In this document: positions 46,851-60,059 of the stretch, piece by piece
Position numbering within the stretch: position 1 is the stretch's first letter
Layout: every line of letters starts with the position of its first letter
DNA from: Pogona vitticeps
Lineage: Eukaryota > Chordata > Lepidosauria > Squamata > Agamidae
Assembly: GCF_051106095.1 (NCBI RefSeq)
Contig: NC_135786.1
Location: 28,671,001-28,735,000, forward strand
Length of the DNA: 64,000 bases
Direction of reading: 5' to 3'
Position numbers and translations under genes: made by a program
The notes under the pieces: model-generated
Databases searched by the model: none
Told to the model about the DNA's origin: nothing
Seen by the model: only the letters and a program-made list of their open reading frames with translations

Positions 46851-48960
46851 CAGGTATTTCACCCAAGAATGCAGTCCAAGATTCTACCAAGTACATCCTT
46901 CCTGCAGCATGGTGGCGAGTCTCCTGATATTTTTAACCCTTATCTTACTTCAGACTTCCCCATTAAAGGAAATGCCCTATGCTCTGAAATGTGCAAATCA
47001 AGACATAAACGAACACGTGAAAGGGTAAATAAGTGTTTTTCAATATGAGCAAACCTTCCATGTTTAGACGTTAAAAAAGGTAATAAAAGATCCAAGATGA
47101 GGAAACTGCTAAAAGTGACAGTTCAGAAAATGTGACTAAATTTCATAAAGTAAGAGTAATATTATATGAGCTAAATCCAATTTCTAATCTCATTGGATCA
47201 ATGGAAGCTACACCAATGTGAATTAATAAGTACTATTCATCCGACAGGTCTACTCTAGTTGGGATTAACTGGATAGAGTGCATCAAATTTTGAGCCTCCC
47301 CCCTTCCTCTCCTTACTTCTTCTGAAACTCAATGTTTCCTGCTTGACATTGTAAAGTAATAAATTTTGAATATATAATTTCTTTGCTTTACTGTAATCTC
47401 AATGATTTCTTTTCAGCTGTAATCTCTTGCCTATTTTTTCGAACATTGGTCAAAGCTAAGATAGATTTCTTACAATTCATCGTCATGAAAGTCCATTTGT
47501 AACAAAAATTTATGATTTTGAACATCAACTTGTAAATACTGTCTGAAAAAGCATACTTTAATACACCAAAACATGATAGATTTATGAGTGAAGCAAATTT
47601 GTACATGTTTTATGTTCCTAGAGTAACACAGATTTCAGATCTAAACCTATAATGGATACTTTCAAAATATTACATATTTTCTGTTTTTTCCCCAAATTTC
47701 TGTTTTCCCCAAAAGCTACATAAAAATACTATTTGCACAGTTTCTACATTTCCAAAAGTTGTACTTCTTTACATCTTGCTAAAGGACAAACAAGTGCTTC
47801 TAGAGTAATAATTCACAGTGCAGCTCTTCTTTCTTTTCTAGTTAATTTCTTTTAAAAAAAATATACAACACCCCCCCCCCTCAAAAAACATATATACATG
47901 ATGGGGAAATTGTTGAGGAAATACCACTTTTCCATCATATGAAGGTGAGAAGTGGAAGTCAATGTTGTGTGTATGTCCCCTTCCCTCCAAAATAACACAC
48001 TGAATGAGATAGGGCAATTACACAATAAAAGCTTTATGAGGAAGTGGCCAATATCTGATGCCTCTGTGCAATATGGTGTCTCCTTTGTGCCAGGCACCAC
48101 ATGTATTAGATGTGGCTATACTAGGAAATAAAGACCAGAATCCTATTGAGGGTTTATGTTTGGGTAATGGAAATCATCTAAGATGCAGCAGCAAATCGTC
48201 GCTCATTAATAGGGTGACAGTTAGGTTCCTCGACACTGTTGCATAATTGAGAGCATGTGCAGGAGCACATCCAGCACCTTGTTAATGTGTGACAACTGGT
48301 TAGCGAAACAAATGCAAATCACCAATAAAGATTTTGTCCAAATTGATTTAAGTGCCATGGCCTCCCTGCCTCCTAAAATTCTCCTCCTAGATCCTTCAAA
48401 ATTATGTTATGCTAGTGAAGTCTCCCCTAAGAAAAATACAAATTCCCACCCACCCCACAAGAATATGGTAATGAACCGGGACTTAAAGCTGGACAGAATG
48501 TGCCACAGAGATATTTCTCTTCATTTGTCCTATGAAATAGCAGCTCTTTTTCATAATACTCTACTATTCCACAAAGATGGAAGTCCCTCAAACACTCCTC
48601 CTCCTGTGCATATGAACTCTGTACCCTGAGGCTGCCGTTCATGTGCCATCTAATACAATCCCTAGAATAAAATGTTTCACTATAAGTTTGTTCCTATGTA
48701 TACTTATTTGAAAACTTGTTCTCCTGTGTTTGGTAGGGCTTCCAGATGAATGTTGCCCCAACTGCAATTGTCTAATGTAGCATTAAGGGGTAGCTCATAC
48801 TATGCACAGTAAAGATTTTCCAGCATATCCACCGTGTACTTTGCCTGCCAGGTAAAGTGCAATGTCATTCTGGCTTTCTATCACATTCCTAGTTACTTGG
48901 CAGGCAGACTATGCCGGATGTCTGTTAAGATGTCTCTAATCAAGGAGAAATACTCTTCAG
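46851..48960. other. Intergenic, nothing recognised
   Basis: AT-rich DNA left of the likely PPP1R16B 3' end. A C10 run is at about 47869. A 124-codon plus-strand frame at 48255-48629 has no recognisable similarity. Confidence 0.4.
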
Positions 48961-51900
48961 TTTATTGACTCACAACTTCAATTAAACATACGTTCCTGTC
49001 ACAAAACAAACAGAAGCTCAGAATATTTGCACCCAACACCTCCTTCCCTTATCTTTATGTGATCATGTTTGGAGTAGATGACAGATCTTCAGTTGGCCAA
49101 GCCCTACAAACAGGCTGAAGCTTCATTTAAAGTGGCCTTCTCCTGTGATACTACAATGTTTCCTTTTTGGTTTTTAAGGAGCAGAAAATGAGGAGGAGGA
49201 CAAAATAAGAATGAAAAGGAGAAAGAAAGGGGAGGAGGGATTCTCACAGTTCCTCCTGATGAAATGGGCAGAAAAAGCTATCTCATCTGTGATTCTCATT
49301 TTTTTGGAGTCACTTTCTTAGACAGATCCTCCCAGAGCCTGGGAGGGACAGAAGTAAGGATAATAAATTGGAAGAATCAATGTTTATCAAGTTTTATATA
49401 CATTGGAAAAAATGACTAATAAATTATGCAAATAAGAACAGCATATGTGCTGTGTCAATGTAGCTTCAGAAAGAGAGAGTGAACAGCTAGGGTGAATTGG
49501 GGAAGACATCATTAGTAGGACTTGGGGAATAAGTGCATACTAAGGAGACACCCTCCAAGATGCTTGATTACAACATCCAGTTTGCTGTCTGAGAAGCAGC
49601 AAGAACCACACATGGCTGCAGTGTGCCCAGTCTTTGCTCCAGCAACTGACTGGGCAGAAGCTAGCCTTACACACCAGTTCTGGGAGTTGCTGTCATCAAG
49701 GAGATAAGGATGTGGCAAACAGAATGTCTCTGAGGTTGAGGGTATTGTTGAGCGTACAAGAGCTGTAAAAGCATGGCTTGGCACACTCAAATATCTAGAA
49801 AGAAAGGGCAAAGAAGTATCAGCTGTTCAGGAATAGACAACAGAAATCTCTTCCCCTTCAAAGGTGGGACCACAGTCAATGCCAGTCTCCAAGGAGGATG
49901 CTGGCATGAAGACTACTGGTTTAGACCACTGGTTCTTAACCTTGGGTTACTCAGGAGTTTTGGACTGCAACTCCCAGAGGCCTTCACCACCAACTGTGCT
50001 GGCTGTAGTTTCTGGGAGTTGCAGTTCAAAAACACCCGAGTAACAAAGGTTAAGAACCACTGGTTTAGACCATAGTAAAGGAATTATAGCTTTCCTTTCA
50101 AAGGGTTGTCATGCAAGAAGGAACGGAGCTGTTCTGCCATACTACATTCTGTTTCCATTCTGCATTCTGATCCATAGCCCTTTTAAAAGTTGAATATATT
50201 TATGACAATTGGGGAATTTAACTTGAGGATCCCAATGAGGTGATCAAATATCCAAATCTTTATGCAACGCATAGTCTAAAAAAGAATGTGTTAAAATTTA
50301 GTGACAAGAGGGACCTTCACTAGAAGACATTTCTTCAACAACTTTCAGGCTGATTTTTCAACATTATAAGCAACGAATGCGGGTAACTGTGACAGAACAT
50401 TTGTAAACTTTACTGAATACTGCCTTGTAGGTACAATCTTGAATTATTCTATATCTTCTCTTCCTTCATGATTGGTTTCAGAGGTACTTTTTAAACAAGA
50501 GATCCTTAGTGCTTTTATATTAACCAGAAACAATTGCCAAGAAACATATGCTCCTGCTATCCTTCTGTTTTACATTGATGGCTGCTTCATGCTTGCACTT
50601 CAGCAAGTGTATACTATTAAATTCCCAAAATATATTTGATAAAACTATAAATACTTGCATTGTGTTTACTTGGTGTACATGTGGGCTTTTAAAGGCCTCT
50701 AATTATCTCAAATGGTACAGCCGTAGGCAAGCATTTTCAATAGGACAAGTTGCCTAGTCATCTTAAGATTGCCATTCCGTTTACTGTATATTGCTTTTGT
50801 TGCTAAGGAAAAGATAGACCTCTCTTTAGGTTGTCTGAAAGAAAAATAATTAAGTCTAATCTTCAGGCAATGAAATTGCATAGCACATGTAAAACTGAGA
50901 AGAGATTGAGTCATCACATCTTCCCACCCCCCCAGGGTTATTTACAGGAACCTAAGACAAATAAATGTTGCTTCTTGGTTGTGAGGCAAGGTGACAGACT
51001 AAAGGTGTTCAATGGCTAACATTATTACTGCCAAAACATAACATGCAAAGGGACACTCAAATACAACAAAAATGCACATCTATCCGTGGCTGCAAAATAT
51101 TATTCTTCCAAACTTTGGGTGCAATGGTGTTCACCAGTGTATTCTGAAATTATTGCTAAGTAATCGCTTTTGCTCAGCATGAGAATCCCCCATGTGAACA
51201 GAGCTACAGAGGGCACAATTCTGTTTTTCTGTATAGTAACATTTGCAGCAACATCATGACATGTGATCCTTCTCTATTCCAGTTACGGTAGTCACTGATG
51301 CTAACTAGAATGGACCATGTCACTACACAAAGCATCAGATAATTAGGTCAACATGTCATGATTCTCCCTTAACCCTAGGGTGCTCTCTTCAGTGGCAGTC
51401 CAGCACCTTCCAAATTGTGTAGTACTACCTAGATATATATTTTAACTAAGTGTTTTCAAACTTAAACATTCTGGCCATTTTTTCCTTAGTGGTCAGGACA
51501 GAAAAGAAAGGTATGAAAAGTGACAAATGTATGAGAACAATATGAAAATCACAGCCAATGTTCAAAAAGTAGGTTGACCAACAATTTCAATATTTCAGAG
51601 GCATTTTAGATTAATTTCATTTTCTTAAACTATATTTCAGGAACAAAGAGGGCTGAGAAATAATGTTTATGTGGCTAGACAAAAGATCTTGCCCTGCAGT
51701 GCTTTTGGAAAATTCCAAAGGCATTAGCTTTCGGATGGAACACAATGAACATTAACTCGACTTCATCAGGGAAACATGTCAAAATATGCATATATGCAGA
51801 CTAAAAATACAACCAGTGATGGACGTAGACAACAGCCATGGACTCCATTTCTCCAAGAAACTCAAAATATTAAAAAAAAAAAAGTACAGCAGGAAATGAT

Positions 51901-52466
51901 GGCTTAAAAATTGGCAATGGGATGGATTATATCTCAACTGTGCTGTCATATAACAAGCTAGACTTTCCAATCAGTTGTTAAAGTGCATACATCTCCTAAG
52001 TGCAAAAAAACTCACATTCCCATGGACCCTTCCACGGTCCACTTACTCTGTTTGCAAAAGTACTGGGCTCAGATCACATACCTTTAGATAGCTGTGCACC
52101 AAGGATGTGCTGAGAGGGGTTTTGTTCTCAAAATGGCAATTTCCAGAAGGCTAGTGACCCAAGAAGCTCAAAAACTGAAATCCTAAATAAGATGGGGGTA
52201 TTTCATCAAATGGATTTAATGATCTTTCATAGCCTGCGGCCAAGAGTATGTTTTGTTTTGTTTTCTTCCTTCCTTCCCCTGGACTTTTCTTTGCCACTTG
52301 TATGTGTCTGATTTTTAAGGTAACTGCAAAAAAGCAAAGTAAGGTACTAGAAATGAAAAGGCCCAGTACAGCCTGGCCAGATGACAGATCCAGATTCTCC
52401 CACTCAGTAGTGGGCACCACATTCCCACCCAACTTTGTTACTCCACCAATGAGGAATGAAATTAGA
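48961..52466 (-). other. PPP1R16B: Probable PPP1R16B 3'UTR
   Basis: No coding exon follows the PPP1R16B stop. The first AATAAA I found on the minus strand downstream of it is at 48966-48961 (GTCAATAAACTG), implying a 3'UTR of about 3.5 kb. An earlier ATTAAA occurs at about 52214, so a shorter form is possible. The block is poor in recognisable repeats apart from the hAT element at 49927-50062. The assignment is by position only. Confidence 0.35.
49927..50062. mobile_element. hAT non-autonomous element, perfect 8-bp duplication
   Basis: Ends CACTGGTTCTTAACCTTGGG and (reverse complement) CAGTGGTTCTTAACCTTTGT; flanked by GTTTAGAC on both sides (49919-49926, 50063-50070). It probably lies within the PPP1R16B 3'UTR, where it would give the mRNA a long stem-loop. 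Confidence 0.82.
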
Positions 52467-52988
52467 TCAGGAAATCCTGCAGCACCCATGCACCTTCTCC
52501 TCCATTTCCTCCATGGGAGCTTTGAATTTTAAGAGGGGTGGATCACCACTCGATACTGTATAGTAAACTGAAGTCCCATTGGATGCATAAGTAGGAGTCC
52601 TGGGGCTAATCAGGTGCTCTTTAGCTTCTCCCCCATTTTCTGTGGTGCTTCCCACATTGCTACCAAAGTGCGTACTGATGAAGGGGTGGTTGAGAAGCTT
52701 GGCTGCTGCCCGCTGCCGTTTCAGCTCAGATAGGGTTTGATGGCTTCTTTCTTTGTAGCCACCCCAGATTTGATGAGAGTCAGGGATTATGGGGGTATCG
52801 TAGGGCAATGCTTGGCTTGCATCATTGTTCAGAGCAGAATGCATTTTCCAAACGTCTCCATTGGGGATTGAGTACTGATAAATGGTGGAGGATAAGCCGA
52901 CCCCATTCTGCAGCACAGTGTCTGAGTCACATTGTGTGCCTTTGGTTAGCAGTTCTGGAACAACAGCACAGGTATCTACTGTATTGTT
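52467..52988 (-). CDS. PPP1R16B: PPP1R16B (TIMAP) last coding exon with CAAX box
   Basis: This is the last coding exon of PPP1R16B, a prenylated PP1 regulatory subunit of endothelial and neural membranes. The acceptor TTACAG lies at 52989 and the exon opens in phase 0 with NNTVDTCAVVPELLTKGTQC; it ends at TGA (52469-52467). Conserved blocks match human: YQYSIPNGDVWK, LSELKRQRAAAKLLNHPF, NGTSVYYTVSSGDPPLLKFK and the terminal MEEMEEKVHGCCRIS. The last four residues, CRIS, are a CAAX prenylation box, with a second Cys just before it, and explain membrane attachment. The first 48 residues diverge from human but keep the same length, as expected for a disordered linker. The exon is 174 codons including the stop, with no damage visible. 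Confidence 0.95.
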   Translation of the reverse strand, partial: NNTVDTCAVVPELLTKGTQCDSDTVLQNGVGLSSTIYQYSIPNGDVWKMHSALNNDASQALPYDTPIIPDSHQIWGGYKERSHQTLSELKRQRAAAKLLNHPFISTHFGSNVGSTTENGGEAKEHLISPRTPTYASNGTSVYYTVSSGDPPLLKFKAPMEEMEEKVHGCCRIS

Positions 52989-53079
52989 CTGTAAGAGAAA
53001 ACAACAACATAAAGAAGCTTAGCCATCGCCATCCAATTACTACTTGATCAACACTATTGCCCTCATTTATTGATTTTCA

Positions 53080-53518
53080 TATGTTGGCTTGGGCACGTCG
53101 TGAGAATGGCTGATGGTCGGATTCCAAAGGATCTCCTGTATGGAGAATTAGTGCACAGAAATCGCCCCAGAGGGAGACCACAGCTGCAATACAAGGATAT
53201 CTGCAAGTGGGATCTGAAGGCCTTAGGAATAGACCTCAACAAATAATAAACCCTGACATCTGAGCATTCAGCCTGGAGGCAGGCATTGCATCATGGCCTC
53301 TCCCAATTTGAAGAGACCCTTTTCCAGCAGGCTGAGGCAAAGAGGAAGTCACAAAAGCAGAAAAACCAGGGAGCTTGACAGGGGACAGATTGGATTTGTC
53401 TTCAGTGTGGAAGGGATTGTCACTCTCAAATTGGCCTTCTCAGCCACACTTGATGCTGTTCCAAAACCTCTATTCAGACCACGTTATCATAGTCTTTCGA
53501 GACTGAAGGATGCCTAAC
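53080..53518 (+). repeat. LINE fragment, same family as 35930-37015
   Basis: Contains CTTGGGCACGTCGTGAGAAT, GGATTCCAAAGGATCTCCTG, TTCAGTGTGGAAGGGATTGT and ends AGACTGAAGGATGCCTAAC, the reverse complement of the other copy's ends. It covers only the last ~440 bp, including the zinc-finger-like terminus. Confidence 0.78.
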
Positions 53519-54536
53519 CTAAAATATCATACAATCAACCTCCAGGAGACCTGTGATACATGCCTCTGTTAGCTGTTTTGTCATCTTGCAATAGTATACA
53601 GGGTCTTCTGTTCATGGCTATGCCCTAACAACTACTCAGATGGGCATGCAGTATATTCATTCACATTGTTGTCTAACTAGCTGGGTCTTCACTCTCCACT
53701 TCAACTTGTGGAAAGATTTTATTTCAGCCTTTTGCTAGGAATCTAATCCTTAAGCAATACTGCCATAACCGAATCCCAAACCACCTTTCAATAGTTATGC
53801 TTTTCTTTCCCTCTACTTCCCCCTTTGCTGGGCTACAGCTAAACAACTAGTGTGGGTTTTTATTCTTGGACAACTACCACTAGATAATAAAGAAAAAATT
53901 ATATAAAACAAATGGTGTTGTAAGAGGTTAAATAATAAAACTGGAATAACAACAATGCAAACTAATCATATCATTCATACAGCTTTTTATCTATCTTATC
54001 ATATTCCAATTCTATTTTTTCATCTCTCAGTCACAATTTATTCATCACAACTCTCATCTGCCACAAATTCATTCCTAATTTAAGCCTTATATCCACTATC
54101 AGCTATCTTTAACACTCTAACTTAACCCACTGTATCCCTTATCTACTGAAAATTCACAATCCTATCTAACTAGCCAAATGCTCACTCACTCTTGCATACT
54201 CTTTTCCTCCTCTCCATTGGCCTGGGGAATGCAGCCAATCACAACGAAGTGCTATGGAGGCATATTCCTTCCTGCTTCCAACTGTCCTAGCTGTTCTGTC
54301 ACTTGCCCAGGCTCACCTGTCAGTTAATCCATTCATTCTATCATGCAACCAGATAATTTACCTATACAAACAAAAACAAACAGGAAGGAATGGAAATTGT
54401 CAAAAGGCCTTTCATTTCACTACAATCTCTCCCGAGCCTGGCATCTGCTCAGGTTTGTTGGAACTAGTATTATCATCTTTTAAAGCAAAGACTTTAAGGA
54501 CTCTAGCTCTTGAGACTACACATGCTTTCCACTGTA

Positions 54537-54967
54537 CAGTGGTGCCTTGCAAGACAAATTTAATTCATTCCATGCTTAATGTTGTCTTGCGAAAAATTCG
54601 TCTTGCAAAACGCGTTTTCCCACAGGACAGGAATGCACTGAAATCTAACTACTAATGCGTTCCTATGGGCAAAAAAGTCGGAAAAAAGTCCAGTTTGATT
54701 TACAAAGAATTTATTAAGTGCTTGTTAAACACATACATATTGTGCAGATGATTTCAAAAATTTCAATCAAAAAACTAACTTTTTAAACATCATAGAAAAA
54801 CTTTTAAAATCAGCAGACATGAGGCAGGAACAAAAAGCGGAAAACATTAGTCTTGTGAAGCACGGCCATAGGAACATTTGTCTTGCAAGTCATCAACCCC
54901 ATTGCCAAAACCGTTTGTCTTGTGAGTTTTTCGTCCTGCAAGGCATTTGTCTTGCAAGGCACCACTG
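54537..54967. mobile_element. TA-target inverted-repeat DNA element (CAGTGGTGCCTTGCAAGAC family)
   Basis: Ends CAGTGGTGCCTTGCAAGACA and (reverse complement) CAGTGGTGCCTTGCAAGACA are identical over 20 bp and flanked by TA. The first 12 bases match the family at 24542/40635, but the interior differs. The perfect ends suggest a fairly recent insertion. No transposase. Confidence 0.82.
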
Positions 54968-56227
54968 TATTTTGGAGAACTGACATTGCCCCTACTCACA
55001 AGATCTTAGAAGTTCCCTCTAGTGGTCTAGGAGGCAATTTCACCAGGTGAAACTGCACCAGAACACAGACAGAGTTCTGACTCCAGTCCTCTGAAGATGC
55101 CAGCCACAGAGACTTGCAAAAGGTTAGGAAGAACAACCTTCGGAACACAGCCAGTGAGCCTGAAAAACCCACCACAACCATTCACCAGGTTTGGTTGCCC
55201 TTTTTAAAATAGTTGTATTTTAGGCCAGGGGACTACTTAGAAATCCCCATAATTTGCTTATAGGATTGAAAAAAAGAAGAGGAAGAAAAGATACTCCATG
55301 TCCTAAGATAGGAGTTCTAGAGACCACAGTTGGGCCCTAGTTAGCAATGAGGCCTGGGGGGCAACCATAAACATTTCTACCCCTGATCCATTGATGAGAT
55401 TTAGATGTGAATGTATTAAATATTACTGTTGTATAGTTAAATGTAAAATGGCTGATGGCTGATTTTACGTGAGTCATGTATAGATTGTATTCAGGTGTGG
55501 ATCAAGGTTTCAGACTAAATGCTGTACAGTTCTGGTAGATGGTGAAACTTTATGTAACTGAAGATGATGTAATGTATTCTTTGATTGGTCCCAGAACTGT
55601 TGTACATAAGTCATATGAAAACTGGGACATTGCATCTGCTGTAAGTCACATCACTTTTTCCTACGTTGTGTGTTGTATTATGTCATGCTGCCAGTTGAAT
55701 GTCTATTCTCTATGTATATATGTAAACAGACTAAGTTGATGTTTTACTCTCTCAGTGTCATAGTATCTATGCTAACCAATATCTCCTTACTCTGCTGATG
55801 TTACGAGACTACACGTTATAATCAAAATTCTCAACACCACTATGGCCCATTAGCCACATCGGATGTTGTTGATGATTGGGGTGTACTCAACATACATGGA
55901 AGGACCTGGTTTGAGAAAGCTGCTCTAATATGTTAAATTGCTCCAGGGCTTTTTGGCTAATTTGTAAAAAATATTCTTTAAAAAGGCAAAGATGTCTTAT
56001 TTAATATATTGTTCTTGCATACCTCTTTGACACACATCGTATCCAAACTACCTTGGGAAATAGTCACCTGAGTTTGACATGGAGCTAAAGAAGAGTGCCC
56101 ACTGAGGCTTAGGGAGTCTGGATAACGGAATTCATATGCTGAGGACGTTTTCTTAAAATGATGTTCCTTTAACATGCCAACTGGACATGCCCTAATTCTG
56201 ACATCAAATTACGGCATTGTCTCATAC

Positions 56228-56396
56228 CAGATCAATATTCTCTTCGTTGGAGCAAACTTCTCGGATATCACCATTGTATTCAGATGTTCTTTGCTCTTCT
56301 GAAGGCTCTATTTGCTGCCAGATGATGGCCTCCTTCTCATACTCCTTCCTATAAAGATTTGTTCGGTCAGAAAGGCTTGCCCTGCGAACCACTTTT
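56228..56396 (-). CDS. PPP1R16B: PPP1R16B internal coding exon (phospho-linker)
   Basis: The 169-bp exon encodes [20 protein letters not shown] followed by [20 protein letters not shown] and [16 protein letters not shown]. The acceptor is TTTCCTCAG|A at 56396; its first base completes the Gly codon from the previous exon. The donor is CTG|GTATGA at 56228 (phase 0). RRAS is a basophilic (PKA-type) phosphorylation motif, and this linker is where PKA and GSK-3beta are known to act on TIMAP. It corresponds to the human [20 protein letters not shown] exon, and joins directly to the last exon by the human protein order. Confidence 0.94.
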
Positions 56397-57039
56397 CTGA
56401 GGAAAAGATGCAAAGTACAGAATTATTACTGAGGACAAGCCTTCTTGTACAATTGCACACCAGCGTGAAATATTTTAGAACTTTTTAAGGAGCTTCACAG
56501 AAATTGCTAAGTTACGTGTGTCCAATTGCAGACCCTTTTCATAGTTGAATTGCTTAACTTTTATCCTCAACAGTTACAAGCAAGCAACACTGATGAATCC
56601 AATAACAGTTTCAAGGACATTTAAGCTGTTCTAAAGACTGAAGATGAAATACCTAGGTGAAATATATCCGCCATTTTTTCAGTGTGGGTCTGCTTGCCAC
56701 TCCTATTCCTCAGAATCCCTCCTTTTGCTTATTAAAAATAAATGTTTCTAACCCTGAAGAGAGAAATCTGTCTGGAATAGGAATCAGCTCTTGGATTCAA
56801 ATCTTCATTCAAGCATGAATTTGGGCCAATCACATCTTCATTTTAAGCTCAAACTTATTTCTGTTGTGTTTAGGCTAAGAATTTTTCAGTCCTCCTTCAT
56901 AACAGTGCAAATGAAATGAAGTAACCTGAACAAGAAGGCAAAATATTCTGCATGGGTGCAACATGTTTTACATAGTAGCAAAATGAAACAGGATTTTGGA
57001 CAATATTGGATACGGCTGCTAATATAGCACAAGCATTCT

Positions 57040-57400
57040 GATTTCCATTTGTTTGTTTGATTGTTTGCCATTTTTCTCCTCATAGGGGACCCAAGGCAGT
57101 TCACAACAATTAAAACTGTTCAATAATGAGTTTAAAAACTATACAAAACTATATATTAAAAACAATTACACATTGAACAAGATTAAAAACTATTTTAAAA
57201 ACAGATAAAGCATTTAGATATTTGTTTATTAGATGTTTTTTCTTTTTGTTTGTTTTTTTTGGGTTTTGTATAAATAAAAATATAATTTTCGGGGAAAAAA
57301 TCTAATCTAAGTGTCATCAATAGAGCATTCTCTAAACTCCACTTATTCTTTAAAAGCCTGCCTGAGAAGGAAGGTCTTTGCCTGACAACAGAAGGAGAAG
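57040..57400 (-). repeat. LINE 3'-end fragment
   Basis: CATTTTTCTCCTCATAGGGG then ACCCAAGGCAGTTCACAACA is the reverse complement of a common lizard LINE 3' end; further right GAAGGTCTTTGCCTGACAAC belongs to the same element type. Confidence 0.55.
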
Positions 57401-57413
57401 AAATAAGGGGTCA

Positions 57414-57613
57414 ATTTAGCTTCTCATGACAGTACAAACCGGGAACATGTATGTATGTATGTATGTATGTATGTATGTATGTATGTATGTATGTATGTAT
57501 GTATGTATGTATGTATGTATGTATGTATGTATGTATGTATGTATGTATGTATGTATGTATGTATGTATGTATGTATGTATGTTCCCTGTTTGTACTGTCA
57601 TGAGAAGCTAAAT
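57414..57613. repeat. 200-bp palindrome with (ATGT)n core
   Basis: The 35-bp arms 57414-57448 and 57579-57613 are inverted copies with one difference (arm motif CTTCTCATGACAGTACAAAC). Between them lie about 32 perfect copies of a 4-bp unit (GTAT/ATGT), 57449-57578. Long open frames across it (repeating MYVC or THTYI) are artefacts of the repeat. Confidence 0.92.
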
Positions 57614-57624
57614 ACAGATGCACA

Positions 57625-57920
57625 TAGTTTCTTTAGTTTGTTTGTATGTTGTCTTTCTGCTAGCTAGAGGATCCAAAGTGGCTTTCAGTATTAAAAGAAG
57701 CAAGTTAAAGCCAAATAACAAATTATTACAATATTTTAAAAGTATAAAACAAATATTTTAAAACTCGTAAGAGAAAGATTAAAAGAAAACAAATAAAACA
57801 CAGAATAAAATGATCCCTTTAAAAATTCCCCATAGTCATGTAAAAGAAAGCTTGCTTGAACAGAGAGACAGTGACCTTATTTCCATAGGTCAGCCCAGGA
57901 ACTCCCTCCTATGACAAAAA
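57625..57920 (-). repeat. LINE 3'-end fragment
   Basis: GTCTTTCTGCTAGCTAGAGG followed by ATCCAAAGTGGCTTTCAGTA and AGAAAGCTTGCTTGAACAGA repeats the layout of 57040-57400 in the same orientation but is well diverged from it. Confidence 0.5.
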
Positions 57921-59765
57921 GCATTTGAAAACACTTCAAGAATTTGGGCCCACAAAAAGAACATCATGTAAGCTCAAAAGTGCACCAAGGGTCATACATG
58001 GAAAAAGGACATAGATCCATTTAATCTCCAAAACTATTTCCCAATTCTGAAAAATCACAGGAGATATATATCCATTACAGTACGACGCCAGAGACAACTC
58101 ACATTTTACCAGCCATGGCTCATCCTCAGAATTCATGAAAGCATTTGTAGAAATTATTACACATGGGTGTAAGAGTTCTTTTCTGGACAGTAGTTCTTAA
58201 CTAGTGATGTGAGAGAGAAATAGCCTACAGTAGGTGTGCACAAGGCTTTCATAACAAAACAATGGCTAGGAATTAATCCTGTCAACCTGTCCTCCTGAAA
58301 GTGTGATATGCCATCTCTCCTATTCACCTATCTGCCTCCTAATTATTCCTCTGTGATCTTCTGGCTTGCTAATAATCACTCTGAATGTTGAGTGTTCTTC
58401 CTAGTGATCCTCTCCCCGGAACATCAGTTTACTGTAAAAGGCAACTGTAATAGCATAAACATGCATATGTCTTCCTTGAAAAATCAGGGCTCTTTCTTTC
58501 TGCCATGCTGCGACATGAAAAAGCTGAGATTGCAAAGGTAACTGTTTTACACTATCCTAAATCATTGGTCCCCATTAAGAAAAGTGACCACCAGGTGGCC
58601 CCCATTCAATGTTAGCAAGCACTGTGCCTTCTTGCAATACAGAAAGACTAAGAATAGACTACAGTCATAACCCTTTAGTCGCCATACTAAACTTAACTGA
58701 AGTTTAGATTATGGAATAGGTTTTGATAGGGTCAATTTCTTTTAGTTTTTCCTATCCAACCTTTGGTAGTATGGGTGAATGGTGAATTTTTCCTGTAACA
58801 TGATAGCACTGTCAACATTTCTTGGAACTCAGCTAGCTCCTTTTTGCTTTTCTTACTCTGCAAAAAGAAAGCTCAGCAATAAAACTATATTTTATTTTAA
58901 AATTGTAATTAAGACAATTTTGTCCTCAGTAAAGCAGACTACAGTCCGACATGATCTTTTGTGTGAGATCAGATTTCTTCCCAGCCCTCCCAAATAACAC
59001 AGCTTGGCCTATACAGCTAACATGATACAGGACACAGAGTGTTGGGAGTTATATGTACTAGGAAGTCCTGCATTCAGACCCCTAAACAACCATGTGAATT
59101 CATTGGATGAGTGAGAGCCAATCATTTTCTCATCCTATCTTGGAAGCATGATGTGCAAATAGTCTGGTGTATGTGTAGAATAGCTCTTAGGAAACAGGGG
59201 AAAATGTATATCAGTGGTTGTCCTTTGGATTGTGATATATAGAAGAATTTGGAACAAAAAACAACAACCCCACAACAACTTAAGACTTTTCTTACGAAGA
59301 AACCAAACATGCTCAATATAATTTTAGCTTCCAGCAGCAATTTGCAAGTAAATATATTTGCTCAGTATTTTCATTCATTCAATCAATCAATCAATTTTTA
59401 TACCATACCATCTTGTGGCATGCTATTAGTTGGGTGGTTTCCAAGAAGAGCACAACATAAATACAAAATAACAGCCGTCCCCCTACCCTTACCATTATAA
59501 TAAAAAATGACTCACAATTGGCACAAGATGGTGCTCATGGGCATTAAATTGTAGCATAAACAACTGAACAAAATCAAGAATAACACGAAGCCTGCTTGTT
59601 CTAACTTTTTATGTTGGAATTATGTCCTAGTGTTGAAAATAAGCCTACAAAAGTTCAAACAATCAATTGCAGCCAGCTGAAAAACCTCCTAAAACTTTAG
59701 ACTTGGATTTACCTTAAAAGGACAAATATATATCTAACAACAAGGGCATTTTTCCAGCCCACTCA

Positions 59766-60059
<294 letters not shown>

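Larger units (their letters stand above)
52989..56227 (-). other. PPP1R16B: PPP1R16B intron (between the last two coding exons)
   Basis: Donor GTATGA at 56227, acceptor TTACAG at 52989. Contains a LINE fragment (53080-53518) and a TA-target element (54537-54967). The rest shows nothing I can name. Confidence 0.9.

Noticed and set aside
48255-48629. 124-codon plus-strand frame near the PPP1R16B 3' end
   Set aside because: No recognised similarity, no splice or promoter context; the length is within chance.
57449-57578. CRISPR-like or satellite array
   Set aside because: A 4-bp unit with no spacers in a vertebrate intron; a microsatellite.
57411-57667. Open frames of repeating MYVC or THTYI on both strands
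   Set aside because: Produced by the 4-bp repeat, whose 12-bp period has no stop; not proteins.
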